From Clostridium sp. (GTDB lineage: Bacteria; Bacillota; Clostridia; Clostridiales; Clostridiaceae): DNA of 64,000 nucleotides. This document shows, piece after piece, positions 26,558 through 35,286 of this stretch. The stretch's first letter is position 1. Every line of letters begins with the position of its first letter. The position numbers and the translations under genes were made by a program. The stretch covers positions 1 to 64,000 of the forward strand of contig JARLHR010000074.1 in NCBI GenBank assembly GCA_031292145.1, given 5' to 3'. Under the pieces are notes generated by a model, which did not search any database, was not told where the DNA came from, and saw nothing but the letters and a program-made list of their open reading frames with translations.

Positions 26558-27961
26558 ATGGAGAATATAACTAGTGGAAATGCCACACTAAATACTGGAA
26601 GTCCTACAACAAGTACTGGAAATGTTACAATAAATACTGGTGGATTAAAGATTCAATGTTTCAGGGGAGATAATTATATTCCAATTGATGGCGCTAAGAT
26701 AACCGTAAGAGGAATAGCAGGAAATGCTAAAAATATTGAGCTTATTACGGATTCAGTAGGATTAACTCAGATAATAGAATTACCAGCGCCGCCTTTAGAA
26801 TATTCTTTAAATGAAAACAGTAATCAAATACCTTACAGCTTATATGATATAACCGTTGAAAGAACTGGATTCAATCCAATAATAATAAGAGGATGCCAGG
26901 TACTTCCTACACAAGTTGCATATCAAGTATGTAATTTAGAGATAAATTTAGGAAGAGGGGCCATGAGGCAGGCAGTTATAGATATACCTCCACATACTTT
27001 AAATGGAAATTATCCTCCGAAGATACCAGAAGAAGAGGATAAACCTGTGCCACCGCCAACTTCAGGAGTTGTATTGCCCGAACCTGTAGTTCCGGAATAT
27101 GTTATTGTTCATCAAGGAAGTCCAGACGACCCGTCAGCGCCAAACTATAAAGTACAATTTAAAGATTATATTAAAAATGTTTGTTCAAGCGAAATATATT
27201 CAACTTGGACAGAATCAGCACTAAGGGCCAATATTTTTTGTATTGTATCTTTTACATTAAATAGAATTTTTACTGAATGGTATAGAGGTAAAGGCAAAAA
27301 CTTTGATATTACAAGCTCTACAGCTTTTGATCAGGCATTTGCTTATGGTAGAAACATCTATGACAATATAAGTCAAATTGTAGATGAGATTTTTTCTACC
27401 TATGTGAGAAGAATTGGGAAGAAGCAGCCACTTTTTACTCAATACTGCGATGGGAAGAGTGTTACTTGTCCTCAATGGTTAAGCCAGTGGGGAAGCCAGC
27501 AATTAGGAGTGCAAGGCTACGTACCATTTGATATATTGACACATTATTACGGAAATGATATTGAATTAGTTACAGCTCAAAAGGTTGCTGGAAGACCAAT
27601 GTCATACCCAGGGGAACCGTTAACTATTGGATCATCTGGCCCAACGGTAAGGGCAATTCAAGGCCAATTAAATAGAATATCAAGGAACTACCCATTAATT
27701 CCAAAGCAACCTGAAGATGGACAGTATACTCAAAAAACAGCAGATGCAGTAAAAATATTTCAGCAAATATTTACATTGCCACAAACAGGCGTAGTTGACT
27801 ATGCCACATGGTATAAGATATCAGATGTTTATGTTGGAGTAACGAAACTTGCAGAACTTACAACTACTGAGTCAAGTAGATCAGGGAAACTAAATGAATT
27901 TATACCTCCAATTATACCGGGGCTAGATAATAAAAGAGGGATTCCGAAATTTTATTATTAG
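26558..27961 (+). CDS. SleC-like spore cortex-lytic protein
   Basis: The 467-residue protein has the SleC arrangement. An N-terminal pre/pro region is rich in Thr/Gly repeats and carries a beta-sandwich (residues about 30-130, IPIDGAKITVRGIAGNAKNI). A proline-rich link is followed by the catalytic region (about 195-330) with FKDYIKNVCSSEIYSTW, LRANIFCIVSFTLNRIFTEWYRGKG and CDGKSVTCPQWLSQWGSQQL. A peptidoglycan-binding domain then occupies about 350-410 (GSSGPTVRAIQGQLNRISRN, YTQKTADAVKIFQQ). SleC degrades cortex peptidoglycan during clostridial germination. The usual N-terminal secretion signal is absent, as in known SleC precursors. AGAGGAAAG precedes the ATG. Confidence 0.82.
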   Translation: MENITSGNATLNTGSPTTSTGNVTINTGGLKIQCFRGDNYIPIDGAKITVRGIAGNAKNIELITDSVGLTQIIELPAPPLEYSLNENSNQIPYSLYDITVERTGFNPIIIRGCQVLPTQVAYQVCNLEINLGRGAMRQAVIDIPPHTLNGNYPPKIPEEEDKPVPPPTSGVVLPEPVVPEYVIVHQGSPDDPSAPNYKVQFKDYIKNVCSSEIYSTWTESALRANIFCIVSFTLNRIFTEWYRGKGKNFDITSSTAFDQAFAYGRNIYDNISQIVDEIFSTYVRRIGKKQPLFTQYCDGKSVTCPQWLSQWGSQQLGVQGYVPFDILTHYYGNDIELVTAQKVAGRPMSYPGEPLTIGSSGPTVRAIQGQLNRISRNYPLIPKQPEDGQYTQKTADAVKIFQQIFTLPQTGVVDYATWYKISDVYVGVTKLAELTTTESSRSGKLNEFIPPIIPGLDNKRGIPKFYY

Positions 27962-27975
27962 ATATATTTAGACAT

Positions 27976-28198
27976 AAGGCACATTGAAAAAATAACAAAT
28001 TCACAAGCCTATTTTTATCATTGGAAGCTCGACTCGCATACGCTTGCTGAGTAAGCGATTCACACCAAATCATAGATTTGGGTTCTCTGCTCATCAGCAG
28101 ATTGTCCTAATAGACCCACTAATGAGGTCAATCTGATTCCGTGCCTGATGAAAAATAATCATGGTATTTTGGAATTGTTATTTTCTTTCATGTATCTA
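27976..28198 (+). repeat. Palindromic repeat family, long copy 1 (forward)
   Basis: It begins AAGGCACATTGAAAAAATAA and ends TTATTTTCTTTCATGTATCT. The interior holds the family words CCTAATAGACCCACTAATGAG and GCCTGATGAAAAATAATCAT, plus an extra segment not seen in other copies. It starts 15 bases after the SleC-like stop codon. Confidence 0.8.
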
Positions 28199-28285
28199 AT
28201 CTTAGTAAAATTTGTTTTAAAAGTTGCCATAAATTATGTATATAAAGATTAAAGTTAAACAAAATAAAGCAGGAGGTGTTTTATT

Positions 28286-28750
28286 TTGCAAATAACTTTA
28301 ACTCAAAAAGAAAGAATGTTACTAGAAGATCAAAAAAGTCACGAACAAACTTGTATTCAAAAGTATTCTAATTACGCCAATCAAGCAAAAGATGGTCAAT
28401 TAAAGGACATATGTAAGGCTAATGAACAAGTGGAACGAAATCATCTTGATACAATTAATCAATTGTTAAATGGTACGGTTCCTCAAATGAATCAGCAACA
28501 AAATCAAAGTACTGGGCAAAATTTGAATAATGCGCAAGTTACAGGAATAAGTAATGTATCAGATAAGGATATATGTTCAGACTTGTTAATGACAGAAAAA
28601 TATGTTTCAGGGGCTTATGATACGGCAATTTTTGAATTTAAGGATACGGAAGTTCGTGATGTACTAAACCATATACAAAAGGAAGAGCAAAAGCATGGAG
28701 AAGCTATATTTAAATATATGGAGAGTAAAGGAATGTATAATGTTCAATAA
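28286..28750 (+). CDS. CotF-like spore coat protein
   Basis: The 154-residue protein starts at a TTG with AGGAGGTG seven bases upstream. It has two ferritin-like helical pairs separated by a Gln/Asn-rich linker (residues about 68-88), as in the spore coat protein F family. The first half is LTQKERMLLEDQKSHEQTCI ... and the second DKDICSDLLMTEKYVSGAYD with the E-E-Q-K-H-G-E end. It has no signal peptide; coat proteins are made in the mother cell. The adjacent SleC-like gene supports a sporulation or germination context, although a palindromic repeat separates them. Confidence 0.82.
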   Translation: MQITLTQKERMLLEDQKSHEQTCIQKYSNYANQAKDGQLKDICKANEQVERNHLDTINQLLNGTVPQMNQQQNQSTGQNLNNAQVTGISNVSDKDICSDLLMTEKYVSGAYDTAIFEFKDTEVRDVLNHIQKEEQKHGEAIFKYMESKGMYNVQ

Positions 28751-28754
28751 TCTT

Positions 28755-28915
28755 TAGGCACATTCAAAAAAATAATAGACCAGTATGCTCGTCTATTTCG
28801 AGTCATACTGCGTCACCAAATTAAACTAATAGGCCAGCTATGAGCAGAATTTGCATCCTTGTCTTACATGAAATATACGTTTCATCTTTGGCCTATTATT
28901 TTCTTTCATGTCCTT
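28755..28915 (+). repeat. Palindromic repeat family, long copy 2 (forward)
   Basis: It begins TAGGCACATTCAAAAAAATA and ends TTATTTTCTTTCATGTCCT, with CTAATAGGCCAGCTATGAG inside. It starts five bases after the CotF-like stop codon. Confidence 0.85.
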
Positions 28916-28925
28916 AACTTTGAAT

Positions 28926-28979
28926 AAAAGCAGAAAAGAAGTTTTTACTTTATTAAGTAAAATATCTTTTCTGTTTTTT
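28926..28979 (+). terminator. Intrinsic terminator-like hairpin
   Basis: AAAAGCAGAAAAGA-GTTTTTACTT pairs with AAGTAAAA-TCTTTTCTGTTTT around a short loop and ends in TTTTTTA. Confidence 0.65.
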
Positions 28980-29000
28980 ATTTTTATTCACCTTATTAAT

Positions 29001-29056
29001 GCACAATCAAAAGAATGATAGACCAGTATGCTGTCTATTATTCTTTTGATTGTGCC
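29001..29056. repeat. Palindromic repeat family, short copy A
   Basis: GCACAATCAAAAGAATGATAG pairs almost fully with CTATTATTCTTTTGATTGTGC, with only ACCAGTATGCTGT between, so the long interior is missing. Confidence 0.85.
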
Positions 29057-29160
29057 TAATATTTCAGTAGCATTTTTGTATAGCGCACATAGATTATTAA
29101 TTAAGAAAGTGTTTTCTTTTATTGCAATGTAAATTTTATGCAATTCAGGAGGTTAATAAC

Positions 29161-30111
29161 ATGAATAAAGAAACTCCTCAATTACCGGAACATATATTTA
29201 AAAAGAGCGAGAAAAAGTTATTGTTTACAATCATTGGAGTATCTATAATATTTATTGGTAAATTTATAGGCGCTTTTATAACCAATAGCCTTGCTCTTTT
29301 TAGTGATAGTTGGCATCTATTAACTGATATAGCTTCATTAATATTAAGTTTTTGGGGATTAAAGATTGCGCTTAAATCAGCAAATCATAAATATACTTTT
29401 GGTTATTATAGATTCAGTATACTAACGGCATTAATAAATAATATTTCATTGATAGTTATTTCAGTATATATATTCTATAAAGCAATATTAAGGTATTTTA
29501 ATCCTGTAGATGTTGCGCCAGCCGGAATGATTATTTTTTCTATCCTTGGACTCGTAATAAACACTATTGTAGTATTAAATCTTAGAAATAATTCAAACAA
29601 TATGAATGTGAAAAGTGTATTTCTACACTTTCTCGGAGATGCATTATCAGATATAGGAGTATTAATAGGCGGTATAATTATTTACGTTACTCATCTGCCT
29701 GGAGTTGATACATTGCTTAGTGCAGCACTAGCTTGCCTAATTTTAAGAAATGCGTTTAAAATGACTATTGAATGTATTAAAATTCTTTTGGAAGCTGCGC
29801 CAGAAGATATTTCAATTGATGATTTAAAGAAGTCCATTAAGGATTTAGGTGGAATAATTGAAATTACTGATATCCATATATGGAGTTTATCCAAGGAAAT
29901 TCTATCGATGACAGCACATATTTCAATAAAAGAATCTAACATTGAAGATTGTGAAGAAAAATTACATGATATACAACATTTATTAAAAGATAAATTTAAT
30001 ATAGATCATTCTACAATACAATTTGAAAAGTGTACTTGTGGCAGCTGTTTCCATAGTAAATCTGATCATAAGTATTGTTGTAATATGTGTATTGATAAGT
30101 GTAAGCATTAG
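29161..30111 (+). CDS. Cation diffusion facilitator (zinc/cobalt exporter) with Cys-rich tail
   Basis: The start is the ATG at 29161, with CAGGAGG upstream, giving 316 residues. Six transmembrane helices carry the CDF zinc site: S-L-A-L-F-S-D-S-W-H in helix 2 and F-L-G-D-A-L-S-D in helix 5, each with His and Asp ligands. A cytoplasmic C-terminal domain (about residues 205-285) has HIWSLSKEILSMTAHISIKE. The protein ends in a 29-residue cysteine/histidine tail (CTCGSCFHSK ... CCNMCIDKCKH, eight Cys and three His), which is not part of the normal fold and probably binds metal. It exports zinc or related divalent cations by proton antiport. Confidence 0.9.
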   Translation: MNKETPQLPEHIFKKSEKKLLFTIIGVSIIFIGKFIGAFITNSLALFSDSWHLLTDIASLILSFWGLKIALKSANHKYTFGYYRFSILTALINNISLIVISVYIFYKAILRYFNPVDVAPAGMIIFSILGLVINTIVVLNLRNNSNNMNVKSVFLHFLGDALSDIGVLIGGIIIYVTHLPGVDTLLSAALACLILRNAFKMTIECIKILLEAAPEDISIDDLKKSIKDLGGIIEITDIHIWSLSKEILSMTAHISIKESNIEDCEEKLHDIQHLLKDKFNIDHSTIQFEKCTCGSCFHSKSDHKYCCNMCIDKCKH

Positions 30112-30155
30112 AAAATTCAAATTATTGCTTTCTTATAGAGTAAAGTTAAAAAATA

Positions 30156-30257
30156 AAGGGTCTGTCGCAAAATAGATTTTTGGCACAAGATAATGAGGTT
30201 TTAATGAAAACTCAATCAATATATTGTGCTATTTTTTTATTTTGTGACAGCCTCTTT
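30156..30257. repeat. MITE-like inverted repeat with IS-type ends
   Basis: Imperfect terminal repeats AGGGTCTGTCGCAAAATA and TATTTTGTGACAGCCTCTTT enclose about 65 bases that also fold (GGCACAAGATA with ATTGTGC; TTGAG/CTCAA type arms). The ends resemble those of IS1182-type elements but no transposase is present. Confidence 0.6.
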
Positions 30258-30265
30258 TATGTATT

Positions 30266-30551
30266 TAGGCACATGAAAGAAAATAACAAGTCCAAAATGT
30301 TATGGAATGTTCCTAGATGCAGCATAGCTGCTCTTTTTAAAGGGGTTTATTTTTCATCAGGCAAGGAAGCAGATTGGTCTCATAGCGGGCCTATTAGGGC
30401 AATCTACTGACGTAGCATGATGGAAAATAGGCACATTAGAAAAAAGCAGCTATGCACTTATGAAAAGAGCAGCTATGCTGCAATACGGAACTTTTCTGCA
30501 TATAAGAACTTTTATGGCAGATGGACTTGTTATTTTTTTGATTGTGCCTTA
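30266..30551 (-). repeat. Palindromic repeat family, longest copy (reverse)
   Basis: It begins TAGGCACATGAAAGAAAATA and ends ATTTTTTTGATTGTGCCTTA. Inside are CTCATAGCGGGCCTATTAG (reverse of the family core) and an extra block with AAGAGCAGCTATGCTGCAAT, which is shared with the copy at 63453. A further GGCACATTAG end lies within at about 30431, suggesting nesting or internal duplication. No other gene is seen between 30112 and 30640. Confidence 0.85.
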
Positions 30552-30640
30552 TAAAGCCAAGTAAATTACAGCTTAGCTATAATCGTATTTTTGATTTTTC
30601 TATACAGATTATCAATATTTGCAGATAAAGGCGGAAGTTA

Positions 30641-30757
30641 ATGATTGCTAAGTGTTTTAAATTACCACTAATAAAGAAAATAAAAAAAGCAAACAATAAA
30701 AGTATAGACTTCCTAATTAATCACAATAAAGCAAGTTGGAATCGGAGGAAAATGTAA
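30641..30757 (+). CDS. Possible 38-aa upstream peptide coupled to the deacetylase gene
   Basis: An ATG at 30641 follows AAAGGCGGAAGTTA and opens a 38-codon frame. It encodes a strongly basic peptide beginning MIAKCFKLPLIKKIKKANNK. Its TAA (30755-30757) shares one base with the ATG of the NodB gene (TAATG), the classic arrangement for translational coupling. The peptide has no recognisable family and could be a regulatory upstream frame rather than a product. Its frame also spans the deacetylase ribosome site. Confidence 0.4.
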   Translation: MIAKCFKLPLIKKIKKANNKSIDFLINHNKASWNRRKM

Positions 30758-31689
30758 TGAAGAACAAATTAAAGTACATTTTAATCCTTGCTTTAAGTAT
30801 ATTTCTTGTTGGTTGTGCCTTTGAAAAAAATATGAGAAATGACGTAATGCCCAAGGAACAAATGAATAATGAAAAGTCGGAAGAAAAACCTAAAGCAGAA
30901 CCTGAGAAAGAAGTTAATAATGGAGAATCTAAAGAAAAAAATCCAGAAGAATCTGATCAAAAATCCAATGAAGTACCTAAAGTAGAAGCAAATAAAAAAA
31001 ATAATGAAAGATCTGAGGAGGAAAATAAATCAAGTAAAGAATCTGAAGAAAACAGAGAGGTTGCGGGCAATAAGAAAAAAATAATTTATTTAACCTTTGA
31101 TGATGGCCCAAGTTACAAAGTAACAAATAATGTTTTAGATATATTAAAAGAAAACAAAGTAAAGGCAACTTTTTTTCTAATTGGCAATCAGATTAAAGAT
31201 AGAGAGGTGGTTGTAAAAAGAATTAATAATGATGGAAATAGCATAGGACTTCATAGTTATACGCATAATTATAAAAAAATTTATTCCAATGAAGATAACT
31301 TTATTCAAGAAATGATTGATTGTCGTAATGAAATAAATAGAGTTGTTGGAATTTCACCTAATATAATTAGATTTCCAGGTGGAAGCTATAAGCGCTTAAG
31401 CAAGAACTTTTTAAATAGACTGCATGACAAGAAGTTTAAAGTGTATGATTGGAATTTGGACAACAGTGATGGATTAAAACCAAAAGCTTCACCAGATGAA
31501 TTATACGCAAAAGCTATAGAAGGAAGCGAAAAAAAGGAAAGGATTATTTTACTTTTGCATTGCAATGATACCCATCAAAATACATGCAAAGCACTTCCCC
31601 AGATAATAAATTATTATAAATCAAAGGGTTATGAATTTAGAACTATTACTGAAGAAACAAAAGAGTTGTATGCTCCAATAAAAGGTTAA
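30757..31689 (+). CDS. NodB polysaccharide deacetylase lipoprotein
   Basis: The start is the ATG at 30757 (GGAGGA upstream), giving 310 residues. The signal peptide ends in L-V-G-C with lipidated Cys20. Residues about 28-105 are a Glu/Lys/Asn-rich spacer that would let the domain reach into the wall. The NodB domain follows: T-F-D-D-G-P (113-118, catalytic base and metal Asp116), metal histidines H166 and H170 in H-S-Y-T-H, RFPGGS, and the closing ILLLHCNDTHQNT. The enzyme removes acetyl groups from N-acetylglucosamine units, most likely in peptidoglycan. It lies just upstream of an L,D-transpeptidase, so both probably remodel the wall. Confidence 0.9.
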   Translation: MKNKLKYILILALSIFLVGCAFEKNMRNDVMPKEQMNNEKSEEKPKAEPEKEVNNGESKEKNPEESDQKSNEVPKVEANKKNNERSEEENKSSKESEENREVAGNKKKIIYLTFDDGPSYKVTNNVLDILKENKVKATFFLIGNQIKDREVVVKRINNDGNSIGLHSYTHNYKKIYSNEDNFIQEMIDCRNEINRVVGISPNIIRFPGGSYKRLSKNFLNRLHDKKFKVYDWNLDNSDGLKPKASPDELYAKAIEGSEKKERIILLLHCNDTHQNTCKALPQIINYYKSKGYEFRTITEETKELYAPIKG

Positions 31690-31734
31690 AACTTTAACTT
31701 AAAGAGTATACTTTGTTAAGTGAGGTGAAATACT

Positions 31735-32427
31735 TTGAAAATAAAAAAACATCTAAAAAGCCTGTTTTTTGTAATTACAATTGCATTCATATTTAATATA
31801 TGTGAATGCACAACAAAGGCAGATTCAAAAGTTCCTCCAAAAGAAAATCTTGCTATACTAGTAGATCTTACTGAAGAAAGACTTTACTTAATTAATAAAG
31901 AAAAAAATATAATTGCAAAAAAATATAGCATAGCTAGTGGTAAAATAGAAACACCTTCGCCAATAGGTACATGGAAAGTGATTGGTAAGTCTAAATGGAG
32001 TGGAGGATTTGGTACAAGATGGATTGGATTAAATGTTCCTTGGGGTATATTTGGAATTCATGGGACAAATAAACCAGGATCAATTGGTTCAGAAGCATCT
32101 CATGGTTGCATTAGGATGTTAAATAAAGATGTTGAGGAGCTATATAGATATGTGGAGAAGGGAATGATAGTAGCCATATATGCAGGGCCATATGGTCCTT
32201 TTGAAAAAGGATTAGTAACTCTAGAACCAGGAGATAGGGGAGCAGACGTTTTAGAGGTACAAAGAAAAATGAAAGAAAAAGGGTATTATCCAGGAAAATT
32301 AGATGGCATATATGGAGAGGGAATGAAACAATATGTAATGAAATTTAAAGAAGACAATGGTCTTAAAATTAACCATAATGTAGATTATGAATTTTATAAA
32401 GAACTTGGGATAATATTGGTAGATTAA
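31735..32427 (+). CDS. L,D-transpeptidase (YkuD) with peptidoglycan-binding domain
   Basis: The 230-residue protein starts at a TTG with TGAGGTG upstream. A signal peptide covers residues 1-30. The YkuD domain (about 40-155) carries the catalytic signature H-G-T near 109 and S-H-G-C-I-R-M with nucleophile Cys125. A C-terminal peptidoglycan-binding repeat (LEPGDRGADVLEVQRKMKEK, then YYPGKLDGIYGEGMKQYVMK) follows. Such enzymes make 3-3 cross-links or attach proteins to the wall. The gene begins 45 bases after the deacetylase and probably shares its transcript. Confidence 0.92.
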   Translation: MKIKKHLKSLFFVITIAFIFNICECTTKADSKVPPKENLAILVDLTEERLYLINKEKNIIAKKYSIASGKIETPSPIGTWKVIGKSKWSGGFGTRWIGLNVPWGIFGIHGTNKPGSIGSEASHGCIRMLNKDVEELYRYVEKGMIVAIYAGPYGPFEKGLVTLEPGDRGADVLEVQRKMKEKGYYPGKLDGIYGEGMKQYVMKFKEDNGLKINHNVDYEFYKELGIILVD

Positions 32428-32540
32428 AAATATAAACTTGATTTATTACCCAATAGTAGTATCTTGAGCTGCGGCTGTAGGATTATTTTAGGGAGGTAAT
32501 AGTTGAATATATAATTGCTTTTGTAACAAACTATATTTAT

Positions 32541-32573
32541 AGAATTAAACTTTACGAAGTAAAGTTTAATTCT
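32541..32573. repeat. Perfect hairpin with GAA loop
   Basis: GAATTAAACTTTAC (32542-32555), GAA, then GTAAAGTTTAATTC (32559-32572) form a 14-bp perfect stem, extendable by one A-T pair, with a trinucleotide loop. There is no T-run, so it is not a normal terminator; it might be an operator or RNA end structure. Confidence 0.5.
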
Positions 32574-32691
32574 TACATAAGATAGTTGAAAGAAAACCAA
32601 CAACAAGATTATCATGTGGATTATTAAATAATTAGATTAATCAATTTAACATTTCAGATTTATAATATTCTGAAAGGAGCTTTGTAAGTAA

Positions 32692-34089
32692 ATGAATACT
32701 TTCAATATTAAAATGATTTATACTATATTTGTCTTTGTAGCATTAGCAGCTTTTGATAATATCATTATAGGATTGTTTCCACCACTTTTTTCTTCGATTG
32801 CAAATGACTTAAATGTCAACTTATCAGCACTTGGACTTGTTTCAGCTGTAAATATCCTAGTAACCTCTACATCATCCATTTATTGGGGGTATCTTGCAGG
32901 TAGATTTAATAGAAAAAAGCTTATTATTGCAGGTACTATTTTTTGGTCAGTATCGGTATTTTTAACATCTCAAAGCAGTACTTATGCTCAACTTTTAATT
33001 TCCCAAATTTTTACTGGAATAGGGTTAGGATGTATAGCATCAATTGGCTTTAGCGTTTTAACTGATTATATTCCCCAAAAATTTCGTGGAATGCTGCTAA
33101 GTCTTTGGGGAATGTCCCAAGGCTTTGGTGGAATTTCAGGTTCAATAATGGCGTCGCTAATTGGTACAGCTACAAATTGGAGAAAACCCTTTGAAATTGT
33201 AAGTATAATAGGTTTTTTCTTGATTATTTTATACTTTTTCATAAAAGAACCTACTTTAGGCGAATCAGAGCCTGAATTGCAGGAGCTCATCAAAGAAGGG
33301 CACGACTATACTTATAATATGGAATTTACGCATTTTAGAGAAATAATATCAAAGCATAGTAATATTTTTTTATTCTTTCAAGGATTTTTTATTAATATTT
33401 CTATTGGAAGCTTGATATGGCTTCCAACATTATATATTTCAAAAATTCAACAACAAGGATACAGTAATAAGGTAGCAATTATCGCTTCTGGATATCTATA
33501 TGCCCTATTTCAAATAGGAGGTTTGGCATCCGGATATTTCGGTTATCTTGGGGATAGATTTCAAAGGAAAACCTATAAAGGAAGAGCTTTATTGACTTCG
33601 GTTTTTGTGTTTATTACTATCCCACTTTATTTCGCCATGTTTATAATTCCAATGAAGAATCTATTGATTTCCGATAATAATGTTTCTTCAATTTTACTAA
33701 GTCTATTGAAAGAAATAGTTATGAATCCTTGGATGACTGTAATGTTTGTATTATCGTTTCTTGTTTCAGCAGCACAATCTGCAAATGCACCAAACTGGCT
33801 TGCTTTAATAACAGATGTAAATCTTCCAGAACATAGAGGAACGGCCTTTAGTGTAGCTAATATCGCAAGCAGCTTAGGTAGAACATTGGGTAACGTTGGT
33901 ATTGGTTATTTACTAACTATTATTTCTAAATATGCGGGAGAACCAAATAACTATATAATTACGCTTTCTATATTCCAAATGTCTCTTCTTCCAGCAGCGA
34001 TGTGTTATATAAGAATGGCGGAAAGTAATGTTCAAGATATTAATAAAGTTAAATCAGATCTCCGTAAACGAGCAAAATTAGGCACATGA
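32692..34089 (+). CDS. MFS transporter, possible lipid/glycolipid flippase
   Basis: The 465-residue protein has twelve helices with an MFS loop (Y-L-A-G-R-F-N-R-K-K) between helices 2 and 3, and a long central loop. The substrate is not evident. The next gene, 40 bases on, is a UgtP/MurG-like glycosyltransferase. In Staphylococcus the same gene pair (ugtP/ypfP with the MFS flippase ltaA) makes and flips diglucosyl-diacylglycerol, so a similar glycolipid role is a reasonable inference. The last codons and stop (TTAGGCACATGAAA) lie inside a fragment of the palindromic repeat family. GAAAGGAG sits a rather long 12 bases before the ATG. Confidence 0.7.
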   Translation: MNTFNIKMIYTIFVFVALAAFDNIIIGLFPPLFSSIANDLNVNLSALGLVSAVNILVTSTSSIYWGYLAGRFNRKKLIIAGTIFWSVSVFLTSQSSTYAQLLISQIFTGIGLGCIASIGFSVLTDYIPQKFRGMLLSLWGMSQGFGGISGSIMASLIGTATNWRKPFEIVSIIGFFLIILYFFIKEPTLGESEPELQELIKEGHDYTYNMEFTHFREIISKHSNIFLFFQGFFINISIGSLIWLPTLYISKIQQQGYSNKVAIIASGYLYALFQIGGLASGYFGYLGDRFQRKTYKGRALLTSVFVFITIPLYFAMFIIPMKNLLISDNNVSSILLSLLKEIVMNPWMTVMFVLSFLVSAAQSANAPNWLALITDVNLPEHRGTAFSVANIASSLGRTLGNVGIGYLLTIISKYAGEPNNYIITLSIFQMSLLPAAMCYIRMAESNVQDINKVKSDLRKRAKLGT

Positions 34090-34091
34090 AA
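34078..34091. repeat. Repeat-family end fragment supplying a stop codon
   Basis: TTAGGCACATGAAA matches one terminus of the palindromic family exactly, with no partner end nearby. The TGA inside it is the stop codon of the MFS gene. Confidence 0.45.
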
Positions 34092-34129
34092 CATGTTTAA
34101 ACAATATAATTTATGAGAGGATTGATATT

Positions 34130-35251
34130 ATGATTAAAAAAATACTTATCATTTCATCTAACTATACAGGACATGGGCATAAGAGTATAACGGAATCTTT
34201 ATGTGAAAAATTTGAAGTAAATAATGAGATCGATGTATATGTTGTAGACGGATTCTCCCTAGGTGGAAACACATTACTTAAAATAGGCAAATCGTATGGC
34301 CCAATAACTAGAACTTCTGAAAGTCTATGGGAACTAATATGGGAGTTATCAGCCATAAAAGCGTCATTAGTTAATGAAGCTATTGAGTTAATGATAGAGC
34401 ATAAATTCATTGAGCTATTAAAAGAAGTAGAGCCTGATTTGATTTTATCTGTGCATGCAAATTTTAATGGATCTATTATAAATATACTAGAAAAACATAA
34501 TATCAAAATTCCATTCATTACTTTAATTGCAGATCTTGTAAGTATTTATTCACTATGGGCAGATCCTAGAGTAGATTATATTTTAAGTCCAACACAGGAA
34601 GCAAAAGACAAGAGCATTGAATACGGTGTTTCTGAAGAAAAGATAAAAGTTTTAGGATTTCCAGTACGCTCAAGGTTTTGCAAAAATGTAGAAGATAATA
34701 AAGAATATAGTTTAGATATGCCTTTACAATGCTTAATAATGAGTGGGGGTGAAGGTGTAGGAAATATGAGAAAGATTTCTGAAATTCTTCTTGATAATTT
34801 TGATTGTATTGTAAAAATTGTGGCAGGACGAAACACAAGATTAAGAAATAGATTGGAGCAGACACTAGCTGAAAAATATGGAGATAGAGTTGAAATTTAT
34901 GGATTTATGGAAAATATACAAGATCTAATGCTAGCTTCAGATATTGCGTTTACAAGAGGAAGTCCTAATGTTATGATGGAGGCTGTGGCATGTAATATAC
35001 CTTTAGTAATAACTAGCGCTTTACCAGGTCAGGAAGAGAGAAATCCCGAATTTGCTGAAAAGTATAACCTTGGAGTAATGTGTACGGATATTAAAAATAT
35101 GAAAAATATTATAAGTGATTTACTTGAAAATAATGGACAAAGATTAAGTGAAATCAAAAAATCCCAAAGAGACTATGCTAACCCTAATGTTGCAAAAAAT
35201 ATTGTGGATTTTATTCTAAATATAGGAAATAACAATGAGACTATAATGTAA
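34130..35251 (+). CDS. UgtP/MGDG-synthase-like glycosyltransferase (GT28)
   Basis: The 373-residue cytoplasmic enzyme has the two-lobed GT-B fold of MurG, UgtP and plant MGDG synthases. The N-terminal lobe opens with LIISSNYTGHGHKSITESL, whose G-H-G-H loop is a family signature, and has the DLILSVHANFNG segment. The C-terminal lobe has LIMSGGEGVGNM, ADIAFTRGSPNVMMEA and a nucleotide-sugar loop. The expected product is a glycosyl-diacylglycerol or related lipid, made at the inner membrane face. It directly follows an MFS gene that could flip it. AGAGG precedes the ATG. Confidence 0.8.
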   Translation: MIKKILIISSNYTGHGHKSITESLCEKFEVNNEIDVYVVDGFSLGGNTLLKIGKSYGPITRTSESLWELIWELSAIKASLVNEAIELMIEHKFIELLKEVEPDLILSVHANFNGSIINILEKHNIKIPFITLIADLVSIYSLWADPRVDYILSPTQEAKDKSIEYGVSEEKIKVLGFPVRSRFCKNVEDNKEYSLDMPLQCLIMSGGEGVGNMRKISEILLDNFDCIVKIVAGRNTRLRNRLEQTLAEKYGDRVEIYGFMENIQDLMLASDIAFTRGSPNVMMEAVACNIPLVITSALPGQEERNPEFAEKYNLGVMCTDIKNMKNIISDLLENNGQRLSEIKKSQRDYANPNVAKNIVDFILNIGNNNETIM

Positions 35252-35286
35252 TCTTAAACAATTAATTTACTTTGATTATCCAATCT

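Noticed and set aside
30180..30410. Open frame of 76 codons
   Set aside because: It runs through a MITE-like repeat and the start of a palindromic repeat copy and has no ribosome site or family pattern.
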